DNA of 52,812 bases from Parachlorella kessleri. Taxonomy: Eukaryota > Chlorophyta > Trebouxiophyceae > Chlorellales > Chlorellaceae. The DNA lies in assembly GCA_001598975.1 (NCBI GenBank), contig BBXU01001988.1, positions 1 through 52,812 on the forward strand. Direction: 5' to 3'. Each line of letters begins with the position of its first letter. The stretch's first letter is position 1. Below the pieces are notes generated by a model. That model ran no database searches. It saw nothing but the letters and a program-made list of their open reading frames with translations, and was not told where the DNA came from. Below are positions 35,201 through 44,537 of the stretch, in pieces. The position numbers were made by a program, and so were the translations under genes.

Positions 35201-36917
35201 TTGTTCCCTTCGTGCAGCGATTGTGGTCTCCCGTGGGTCGCAGCAAGGACTACATCCGGAATAAGAAGCCCAACGGCTACCAGAGCCTGCACACGGTAGT
35301 GAGGGCGGATGACGGGCATGAACTGGAGGTGCAGATACGGACGTTTAAGATGCACTACATGGCTGAGTATGGTGAGTGGGCAGTTTGTAGTGACATGGTG
35401 GCTTGCATTAATGACCTTGGGTCTTGCGGGCTGCAGAAACTTGGTGGGAAGCGCCTAGAAGTGCTGTTGTCTTGCCGCTGAGATTAAGCTGGCTGTCATG
35501 TGTTGCGGTGCCATGGTTACTTTGCGTATGAAGCCTTACTGAAGCCTGGTACAGATGGCCATCAGGTGGGCCCCACATCTCTGTGCAGGTGATTCCACGG
35601 CTCACTGGCTGTACAAGGAGGGTGGTATGGGGGGTGGCTGCAAGACCGACAATTGCGCAGCAAAGGAGGCCAGCTGGGCCAAGTTCAAGGTGTCACAGCA
35701 GGTGAGGCACAGCTATGACTCGCCGAGTTCGAAGTGCTCGTTGCTGCAGCTGAGAGCGGATGACATTGGCTTGTGAGAGCAAGCTAGTCTTCGTCACGCC
35801 GTTGCATGGTGGATTTCTGGTGGCATAATGAGCAAGTGAGTTTAGATGATCATGGAAAGTCCTGATGTGGGTGCAGATCAATGACAGCAAGTACCGCCCC
35901 TCAGGCTCACCGCCACGTGATGTTCTTGCCTCAAGCAGCTTTGACAGCGACTCCTCTGACTCTGATGCGCCCCATGCCAAGGTGCGTGCGACATCCAACC
36001 TAGGTTCATTTGCAGGGGCTCACTGGTGAAGAGTGGGCTGCTGATATGCTTGACTTGCATGCGGGAGCCTGCGATGATTGATTGGGCCTTGTGAAGGTTG
36101 CAACCGCGTTGTGGACCCCTGCAGAGCGACCCTCGTTAACTGACAAGGTAATCCTTACCCCGCCCGGTGCAGTTTGACCCACGCTTCCTGAAGTTCCTGG
36201 AGCGCACAGGGCAACTGGTGCAGCAGCCCGATCTGCGCACCATGGTCTGCGTGGTGTGCAGCGGCGCCCTGGATGTGCATCACCTCCAGCCTGGCACCAC
36301 TGTGGGTCAGCTCCTGCAGCGCTACGGTGAGCCAAACTGCTGAAGTGTCTTGCTTGCTCTACCTAGTGCCTGGGTTGCACCTCTGGAGCGTTGCAGCGGT
36401 TCTCCTTTGTTTTGCGTTCAACCATGGAAGGTTGAAAGCTGCCGTACCGTCTAGGTCGCGTACTATCTGGGGAACTGCTGTTGGCTGTCAGCTGCGATGC
36501 GACTGAGCATTGAGTACATTTGCTGCTGCAGGCGGCCAGTTTGCCAGCGCGCAGCCTCAGGTGGTGATCAACAGGCTGCTGGAGAGAAACATGTATGCGC
36601 CTCTGCACACTGGTGACACAGTGGACATTTATTGCGAACCAGCCAAGCGGGCGGTGCCGGTTGTTGCGCCTGCGGGCGTGCGGCGCCCACAGCTGCTGCC
36701 GCACCACTCATCAGGGAGTAGCGCTGCTGGCAGGCGTGAGCCTGGTGTAGTTGTACTTGTGGCGGGCACAGGCGCAGCTACAGAGCTGCCTTTGGTTGGC
36801 GGTGGCGTGGCCCCTGCCATGCGCAATAACATGGTGTCAGCAGCTGGCCTAACCAGCAGGTTGACGGGCGGCAAGATTGTGCCCAAGGCACAGGCAGTCC
36901 AGCCCAGGGTGCAGTAG
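32247..36917 (+). CDS. RSH: RelA/SpoT homologue: (p)ppGpp synthetase/hydrolase, plastid type
   Basis: Makes and breaks the alarmone (p)ppGpp, in plants inside the chloroplast, where it tunes plastid transcription and translation. Eleven exons: 32247-32828, 33050-33166, 33344-33490, 33818-34024, 34260-34462, 34697-34853, 35218-35371, 35589-35701, 35877-35981, 36173-36326, 36532-36917; all in phase, 774 residues. Residues 1-190 are Ser-rich, likely transit peptide and linker ([15 protein letters not shown]). HD hydrolase domain: H230, H254-D255 (LLHDVLDD), D330 ([11 protein letters not shown]). Synthetase domain: [16 protein letters not shown]449 in [21 protein letters not shown] and E508 in LEVQIRT. 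A divergent TGS-like region follows ([38 protein letters not shown]). No ACT domain is seen. Both activities look intact. The HDxxED motif reads HDVLDD, as I recall from plant RSH2/3. The start codon lies in a strong hairpin. Confidence 0.93.
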
Positions 36918-38490
36918 ACCTGGCAATGAGAGGTCTGCAGGGTGCTGGACTCCCCGCTGCCCTGGTGTACTACTCCCGTACATATTCTTTCACAGCTCTT
37001 TTGAACTGCTGGAGCGGTACTTCGGCCCGGGCTTACGCTAGGAACCGCCCGAGGGCACCCAACTTCCCGGAGTAATGCGTGATTGTGGTGAATGATTTGG
37101 GCTTGATTCTGATAACATTATCCCAAAAAAGGAACCCGCAGAATGCGTGCTGCCCCTGTGTGATTGATTCTTCCCCTAACCTTGTGCTCTTCGTACTTGT
37201 GCAGTTAGCAATCCTGTTCCCTGCCCGAAACTTTTTCCAAAGTTTCGGCCTGTTTCCTGCTGCTAGCTAGCTTGGGTGCCTTGGGGGCTGGCCGGCTGCT
37301 CCCTAGGCGTCATCTGGCATACCGGGAAGGGAGGTGGAAGGATGGATCAGGGGTGGCAGCCTGTGGCCCCCACAAGGCACGATACTGCATGATTGGTGTT
37401 GACACTGTCCTAGGTATTAGGCTGAGGGTTGTGTAGCCATCTCTACTTCTGCACTGCCCAAGTTGTTCCCTACGTCGTGGCTTGTTTGTTTACAAACTGC
37501 AGTCTTCACTGTTCTTTCTCTCAGCCGCGATGCTGCATGCTCCTCTTGCAGACCAGCATGGGGAACATAGTGTATACTATTATGGGTGTGGTGAGGCTCG
37601 GTCTTGTATCTCGCCTGTAAAATAGCAACCATACGCTGCTGTAGATTAGGACGCGGTGTTTTGCACAACTTCCCCACTCCTTTCAGGCGGTGCAGATGTA
37701 TCTGTATGGGTTTGTGAAGGCCTGGCTCCAGGTCAGGACAGCTTGTGGGCACTGCTAGTCGGTGTTAGGTTGGTGATATAAAGTGTACTTACTTGGCTGG
37801 TGAACAAGTCCATCTTGGCTTTTTGAGTGTTAAGGTTTAGGGTCGTGTCTTCCAGGTGCCGCCATGATATGCTGTGCACCACTTGTATTTGTGGTCTGGG
37901 TCAAATGATGCTGTTGAACGAACGTGGGTATTTTGTGTTGTTGAGATGATGACATGGTGTTGCTGACATGCCAATGTGACTGTAAGTAGTTCGTTATCCA
38001 TTTGGGGCGGTGTAATTGCTTCAGATGACTTCCACATGCCTTTCCTTGCTGACGAACGAGTTTGTAACTGTCAAAAGGGCTATATTTATTGGCAACACTA
38101 GCTAGTCAAATGCCTCTAAGTTTGAAGTCAGATCGCCTGGAACAGCCAGGGCCTTACAGCCAGGCGGTGATCAACGCTGACAGCACAGGACTTCAAGCCA
38201 TTACAAAGCACGTGGTAATAGTGGTTGTACTAAGTGTTGTCGTCAGCATGCTCTGTGATTGCAGCAACATCAACTAGCAGCAAATAGCATGACAAATTGC
38301 AGACTAGACTGGCTCAGTCATCCAAGTGTACAGTAACTGGACACCAATCCGTGCTCCTGGTTTACCCCTTGTATGGCCAACTGGTTGCCCTGGATCCTGG
38401 GTGCAACAAGCTCCAACCTAAAACCGCACCCCACACCCATCCTAAGCTGCCGGCCCTAAGGCTGTTGAGAGGAGCTTCCCTCCCTCAAAT
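36918..38490. other. Convergent intergenic region with possible micro-gene
   Basis: 1.57 kb between the RSH stop and the zinc-ribbon gene stop. Apart from the candidate described separately at 37558-37867, I find no convincing coding sequence. Confidence 0.4.
37558..37867 (+). CDS. Possible 29-residue hydrophobic micro-protein, three exons
   Basis: Not recognised. Three small exons, 37558-37590, 37687-37731 and 37856-37867, all in phase 0, join to a 29-residue frame beginning MGNIVYTIMG and ending WLQVPP. Introns have GTGAGG...TTTCAG and GTCAGG...TTCCAG ends. Residues 4-21 are hydrophobic enough for one membrane span. An acceptor (CTTGCAG, ending 37551) lies just upstream, so the real start could be in an earlier exon. 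It may be a small organelle-membrane subunit, but I have no homologue to name. It could equally be chance. Confidence 0.3.
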
Positions 38491-39929
38491 CTAGTTGGCA
38501 GCCACAGCCACCTTCTTTGCCTCCTTCACCATAGCCTGCATGCAGGAACATGCAACATTTGGGGGACAGCACACGCGTGCAAGGCACCTGCCAGTCAGCA
38601 TGCAGAGGGCGTCAACCTGTTGCCCTTCTCTAGGAATTAGAGGATAGCAAGTGTCAGGAGGGCTGCTCAGCACGGGAGCAACGAAAGCAAGCCGACGGAC
38701 TGCTTCCTGCTGTATCCGTGCTTTGTTTGCCTCCATAGCAGATGCACACCACTATACATAGGCCTGGGAACTGGAAGGGGTTGCTGAAGGTGCGTCATCC
38801 ATCAACTCGCAGGCTCACGCACGCAACAGGAGCAACAGACATGGCTCCAGTGCGGAGCTGCAATAATCAGACAGCTCCCTAATATCACCCCATGGACCAA
38901 ACAAAGAGGGCCCTGGCAGGGAGATTCGGCAGGAAGCTGACACGCCACTCAAAAGCGAACCAGGGTCAAACCATTCCTGAGGCAGGGTGGCATGATTCAG
39001 TGTCCCAAAGCACACTTACCGTCCACCTATCCTTCTCATACTCCTCGGGGGACTTGAAGTCAGGGTCGGCATAGCTCCTCCAGCTGAAGCTGTGGCAGTC
39101 CAGGCACAGGCACTCGCTCTCCCACTTCTTCTTGCCGCGGCACCAGGTCTGCAGGGAGTGGAGTTGGCCCAACCTGATCGGCGCAGGTATGATTTGGAGG
39201 TGGGCGGTAGGGGGAATTCAAGCGGCAAGCATGGAGAAGGGGGACGGAGCAAAGATCGCTGCCACACCTGGTGTTGACTGGCTTAGCTGCCCTGTCAGGC
39301 TAGATCGTGTGTAAGGAGCTAGCTGGCTGAAAACAGCATGACTGCACGCCGCCCTGTCAGTGCAGTTCACCTCTACCTCTCCTTTGTTTGAAGTTTCTGC
39401 CACCATGCCACAAATAACCTGGAACCAGCTGCCGCTGTGGAAAGCACAGAGGAAATGCAATGCTGTGGTTGCACAATCCTGCACTGGCTTCCCCTGGGCA
39501 GCTCTCCCAAGTCCGGCTGCTCAGCAAGCGCCGACGCTCGGGAGTGCTTTGCGCCGTCTTTGACCTGCCCCGCTCTCTTGCACCTTCTTGTACCGCAAGC
39601 TGGCTCTAGCTGCAAACAAGGCCCCAGATGCCCGTCAGCCAACTAGCCCACCCATCCACCCACCCACCCACCTGCGTGAAGTGGTGCTCCTTGGTCTTCT
39701 TGCTGCCACAGCCCAGGCACTCCTGGAAGGCCTCGTTGGGCTTCCAGCGCGCGGACCACTCGTCCACCGTCATGATGCGGTAGCCAAAGCCGACGGTGGG
39801 GTTGATCTCCACCGGCTCGCCCGCCATGATCTTGACCCACTCGGTAGAGTGCACCTTGGCCTTGGGCTTGGGGTTCACCTCAGACTGGATCTCAGCCCGC
39901 AGGTTGGAGGTGATGTCAGCGAGAGACAT
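38491..39929 (-). CDS. Small zinc-ribbon protein of unknown function
   Basis: Not recognised by name. Exons on the minus strand: 39929-39672, 39148-39020, 38535-38491, in phase; 143 residues. It starts MSLADITSNLRAEIQSEV. The central part has two CxxC pairs, CLGC (C71, C74) and CLDC (C101, C104), the spacing of a zinc ribbon; C89, C99 and H82-H83 are extra possible ligands. The C-terminus is Lys/Ala-rich (AMVKEAKKVAVAAN). No transit peptide or membrane segment is evident, so a cytosolic or nuclear nucleic-acid or protein adaptor role is possible but unproven. The join to the last small exon rests on phase and a good TGCAG acceptor. A frame at 38736-38640 could be an extra exon. Confidence 0.65.
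39335..39425 (+). repeat. Dispersed repeat copy inside an intron
   Basis: GCCCTGTCAGTGCAGTTCAC is followed by CTCTACCTCTCC, then TTTCTGCCACC and ACAAATAA, matching the intergenic family. It lies in the first intron of the zinc-ribbon gene, in antisense orientation to it. Confidence 0.6.
39648..39671. repeat. (CCCA)n microsatellite at a splice donor
   Basis: About six imperfect CCCA/CCAC units. On the minus strand they form the GTGGGTGGG start of the zinc-ribbon gene's first intron. Confidence 0.7.
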
Positions 39930-40915
39930 GGTGGCGGTGCCGTGGGTGGGCCTGGCTGCAGGCACCAGGCAGTGCAGACAAGGGGAAGCTCGAGTAATGT
40001 AAGCCTTCTTGCAGGGCCAGCAGTCTCGGTATGCAACATCGGGTCGAATCAGGGATGTCTAGCACATCTTTGGTTTTAGCCTGCTGCTGTGGTCCAGCAA
40101 AGCCAGGCCATCTCCACAGGGGTGTCTTGCCTGCCCCTGACTAGATGGTGCTGCAGAATTCAAGGTGCCAGCATCGGCAAGCGCCTTCTTATGGGATACT
40201 ATTCTGGTGATGTTCACGCGTTTGGCGTAGCAAGGGTGGTAAGAAAGGCAGCCACGGTCAACAGCTTAACAATGCCAAGCAAGGTCATGCTTGACCGACG
40301 CCACTGAAGCGGTGAGCATGACATCCATAAGACTTTGTGCTTAACGTTACAGCTCACCTTATCGGTGCCTGTAGTGCTGTGTTCAAGTGTCTAGAGCTCG
40401 CAAGGGCTGCTCAGGATGTGCTCCAACAGTCAACGAACTCCCGAACGACGAAGTTTATATTCCCAGCCCTGACCTCTTTGTCGACAGTGTTTCAAATGAA
40501 TCAGGAAGCGGTGCAGAAACCTGTCGACTCGGAGTTGAGCGGAGCACCCGTACCTTGGGAAAGAACGGCATGGGCGAAACAAAGTTGAGAAAAGGGGAGC
40601 TTGGACAAGGCCCCAGCAGTTAGCAGGCCCCCTGCTTGTAGTAGGGGCCCAAACGGGCTTCAAGCCTACCAGTTCTCCTACGTAGTTGTTGCCTGGTGTA
40701 ACCCCCTGCTCGTTGTTCAAGGCTGTGTAGCGGCTTTGATCACGAGATAGTCTCTTAGAGGTATGCTCTAGCAGTGGCAGACGGACGCTTGCGCTCCGGT
40801 TTTCAGAGGGTGGTGGGGAGCCCAGCCTCTCCACGCGCCTCCCAGCAGCCTCACCTTCCACCCCTCAGCTGTTTTGCCCTCCAACTCCGTGCCCAGCTGG
40901 GCAAGAGAGGCAGCC
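39930..40915. other. Divergent region, zinc-ribbon gene / RING gene
   Basis: 986 bases between outward-pointing starts. Frames of 80-140 codons exist on both strands around 40390-40860 but overlap each other and resemble nothing. Probably promoters and leaders. Confidence 0.4.
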
Positions 40916-43432
40916 ATGGACGAGCTGCAGCTTGCTGGGGAGTTTGAGGAACTGGAGCTGCAGGCAAGGATAGAATTGGCAAATTGCAGGCAGACTGGGG
41001 TCTGTCATGTGATAGATTGTGCACAGTAGCTGTGCTTCTGTAGTACTGCTACTGCAGAGGGAGTGCAACAGACTGCTCCCTCGCTCTCGAGCTGTACTAC
41101 AGGTTGAGCTATTTATGAGCCAGTTACCTCTTCTGTGTGGCCTGGCCTCTCTAGCAGCCTAACCTCTCAGACTAAGACTGCCGAAACACGTCCCCTGCTC
41201 GTATGCAGCCCAAGGGCAGCAGGGAGAAGTGGGAGAGTGATGGAGAGGAAGAGGAAGGCGACGAAGCTGTGGTATCCGACGGGGAAGACGGCGCCGCAGA
41301 GCGGTGTGGGTCAGAGCCTGGGGAGCTCACGTGTGCCATCTGCCTGTCCACCATCGGTGGGGACGAGGTGCCGCTTGCTGACCTGGCGATGGTCAAGGGC
41401 TGTGACCACATGTACTGCGGTGAGCTGCGGATGCTGCGTGGGGAGGCAGGCGCGGTCGGGGGAGTGGGTGGTGGGGGGCGCACAGAGTTTGTGCGGAATA
41501 TCAGCACATCTTGAGCCCAGACTGGGCCATGCTGGGCCTGTGGGTGGATTTTGTGACCGGATTGAAAAAATGTGCAGTTGCAGTGTAATCTGGAGCCTGC
41601 ATGGCAACGAACTACTCCCCTGCTGAGACCGGTGTCGGGGATTCAGTGAAAGCAGTGCAAGCAGGGAAGACCTTTACCTTATAGCATGTATATGGACTGT
41701 TGCCCTGCTTGCAGTGAAGTGCATCCTGGCGTGGGCCCTGCACAAGGAGCAGCCTTGGTGCCCCCAGTGCAAGGCGCCCTTCAACTACCTGCTGACCTAC
41801 AGGGCACTGGACGGCACGCTGCAGGTAGCCTCTCCGCCACAGCAGGGACAGCAGCAGGAGTGAACCGCCCCCAGTGGGACATGCTGGGCTGTTTAATGCT
41901 CTTGGGCTTGCTCGTCTTGTTCAGGCTTGCCTGTGGCAGGACTTGACAGGGGAAGGGCTCTGTGTTAGATGCTCTGCAGTACGTGGGCTCACATGGAGAG
42001 CCCTCGTTGGGGTGCCTGCGGGCCCCAGCAAGCAGGCAAGCAGCGGTGGGGCTTGAGCATGCGGTGTGATGCCTGCCTCGCAGGACTTCCCCTGCGAGGA
42101 GAGTGTGGTGCTGCTCAAGCGGGCACGCTGGTTTGAGGACCACATGCGCGCCACCGAGAAGGGCAAGGCGCTGCTGGAGGAAAGCCGGCTGGCGGACGAC
42201 ACTGCCTGGCAGGCGAGTGGGGGTGTGGAGTGCTCATGTGAGGTGTGGGCTTCCAGGGTGAGGGGTGTTGTAGTGGGGCAAGTGGAGCAGGGTGGGGGAA
42301 GAGCAGGGGGGCCTGTCCGGTGGACATGACTGGTTTGCTGTGACGAGTATGACAAGACTGTAGCTGCTGTGGCAACTGGCATTACATCCCTGTCCATGAT
42401 AACCCTCTGCAGGACTGGGCAGATGATTATGAGCTGGCCAGCGATGAGGAGATGGAGGCCTATTACTTCTCCTCAGCTGCTGGCAGGGCGCGCGTGGTGA
42501 TCGGCAACCGCCGGTTTGGCGAGGGCGGCTATGTGAGCGGCGGGCGACGCATTGCACGGGCCGCCAACCCAGTGCCGCGCGGCAGGCACAACAGTGGCAA
42601 GGTGGGCGGGGGTAGTGGCTGTTGTGATGATGAGGGATATGCAAGGCATGTGATTTGGATGACGACTTAATAGGCTGGGTCTTGGAAAGGGGATGTGGGG
42701 TTTGCTAGAGCATTATGCAGTTGGCAGTGGCTGGGGCCTGCCACCTTGCACTGTAGTGCACTGGTGTGCCCCCCTCGCACCCATCCCTGCCTGCAGCACC
42801 CGGCGGTGCAGCACCCGGCATGCAGGTGCTGCCTAACTGTCAGCGTCGAGGCTCACCGCCACCAGTACTGACTGGCTTGGTGCTTCATCACGCCTGTGCA
42901 GGGCGGCAAGACCGGAGAGCACGCTGTGCTGGCCGCGCCCAATGCCCCTGCTGTGCGCACGCCCAATGCCCGCGGCGGGCGCCGCTCAGACGGCCTGCAG
43001 GGCGCTGCCGCCAGTGGCGCCGCCGCCGGTGGCGCCGCCGCCTCTTGCTCACCCGCCCCTCCTCACACCATACCTACCCCGCACGCCTCCCGCAGCATCT
43101 CAGTTCCCGCCAGTGGTACACCCAGCCGTGGTGGCAACAAGGGCAGGGTTGCCCGCTGGAACCAGCCCACATCTGGCCCCGGCAGCGACAGCGCTGCTGA
43201 CGGCTCCGCTGCCGCTGCAGCGGCCGCTGCCGCCGCCATGGCCAGTGGCAGCGGCTGGGGTGGTGGCTCCTATGGCTCGAGCCCCTCTGGCGCACGCAGC
43301 TTGTACGGCAGCAGCCCGGGGTCCAGCGCTGGCGGGCTGTACGGCAGCAGCCCTGCAGGCTCAGGTAGACGCGCTAGGCGGAACGCGAAGCGGGCAGCAC
43401 AGGACTATGCGGCTGAGGGCTATGCGTACTAG
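40916..43432 (+). CDS. C3HC4 RING-finger protein, probable E3 ubiquitin ligase
   Basis: Probable ubiquitin ligase, substrate unknown. Exons: 40916-40963, 41209-41419, 41715-41824, 42084-42212, 42413-42601, 42902-43432, in phase; 405 residues. An acidic stretch (WESDGEEEEGDEAVVSDGED) precedes the RING: C58, C61 (CAIC), C81, H83, C86 (CDHMYC), C89 (VKCILAW), C102, C105 (CPQC). After the RING come a charged helix region (FPCEESVVLLKRARWFEDHM), an acidic patch (DWADDYELASDEEMEAYYF), and a long Ala/Gly/Ser-rich tail with a poly-Ala run and repeated YGSSP units, ending in a basic RRARRNAKRAAQ. Introns 1 and 4 appear to start with GC (CAG then GCAAGG; CAG then GCGAGT). Alternatives: start at ATG 41203, or a GT donor 30 bases downstream in intron 4. 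The modular layout suggests a nuclear protein. Confidence 0.83.
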
Positions 43433-44537
43433 GCAGGGTAGGTTGGGGACTTGTTGGTTGCCAAGCTGCCAGGCTTGGGGTGCAGTACTGGCACCTGCGT
43501 TGGAGCCTGTGTTTGCCAGGTGCAGGCACACTCCTTGGGCGTGTATAGCATGGGATGAACCTTTTGGCAGACAGCTGCCGTTCTAGGCTTTGTACTCATG
43601 TGAACCCTTGCGTCAGCATTTCATGTTGTGGGGCAATCATAGGTTTTGTTTTTTGTGCTGGGGACTTGACCTGAGCTCTCTGTGACAGCGAGCCAGAGCG
43701 GTCTGCTCGTTTTGTACTTGCACTTGCTGCCTTGCAGTTGTACCCTTTTTTGAGGTACACTTTGTACACTAGGCTCGGGAACGCAGTACATCACATCCTG
43801 CGGCATTGCATTGATGCTTACACACCCCATTCTCCAACCTCATAACAGATTTCAGGACTGGTCAACCCTTTGACAGCTGCTTGGCCTTGGCAGTTGCAGG
43901 GGCTGTAATTTTGTTCTCTCACTTGTAATGGACAACAAATAGCGTGGCATCCGGCAGAAGCGGTAATGGTAGGCATGCACTAGCATCTGAGGACACACAC
44001 CCTCAAGGATAGGGAGCGCAATCACCAGTCATAGAACCCAGTCCAAAAACTCTGCCGGGGGCTGTGCTCCCAAAAGAAAGTCTAGGTACATTGGCGGTAC
44101 CCTAAGCCTCGTGCATATGCAGGAAGGACGGCAATCTCGAGATCGATCTCGGGTCAATTCCCTGGGATTGATCTGGCAGTGGAAAGCCACATGGCAGCCA
44201 AGACCTCACACTGGCAAGACGGTTATGCAAGAATACCCTCCAAAGGTATCCAGTAGTTCTTCTCGCATTACTTCTTCTCGCCAAAACACTCGCTAACACC
44301 ACCGCCACGCACAATACCTCTTGTCAAAGATCCAGACTGTTCCATTTGTTTTATCTATCCAGCGAAGGTGGACTGATTCGGCAACTCATCCGGCATCCCA
44401 CAACCTGGGGGACACTTGGGGAGCTAGATGAATCCTTCGGTGGGATTTCGCTTGCAACAAACCGCAGCCACGCATCAGCCAATGCGCATGGGCAGCGGCA
44501 CGCATACCACAAACACAGCCGTACCTGCCCCATCCAT
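43433..44537. other. Convergent intergenic region
   Basis: 1.1 kb between the ends of the RING gene and the NTF2-like gene; probably both 3' UTRs. It contains a perfect 14-bp palindrome at 44138-44151 (CGAGATCGATCTCG). No coding exon found. Confidence 0.45.

Noticed and set aside
37558..37867. Micro-exons as further exons of RSH
   Set aside because: The RSH frame ends with a stop at 36917 after a complete TGS-like region; the micro-exons cannot be joined without skipping that stop.
40021..40080. Possible tRNA from a GGGTCGAATC string
   Set aside because: No matching A box or acceptor stem can be built around it.
40430..40861. 143-codon minus-strand frame between zinc-ribbon and RING genes
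   Set aside because: No similarity, overlapping frames on the other strand, and located where two promoters are expected.
42942..43586. 214-codon plus-strand frame in the RING tail
   Set aside because: Frame shadow of the Ala/Gly/Ser-rich last exon; the chosen frame continues the RING protein in phase.
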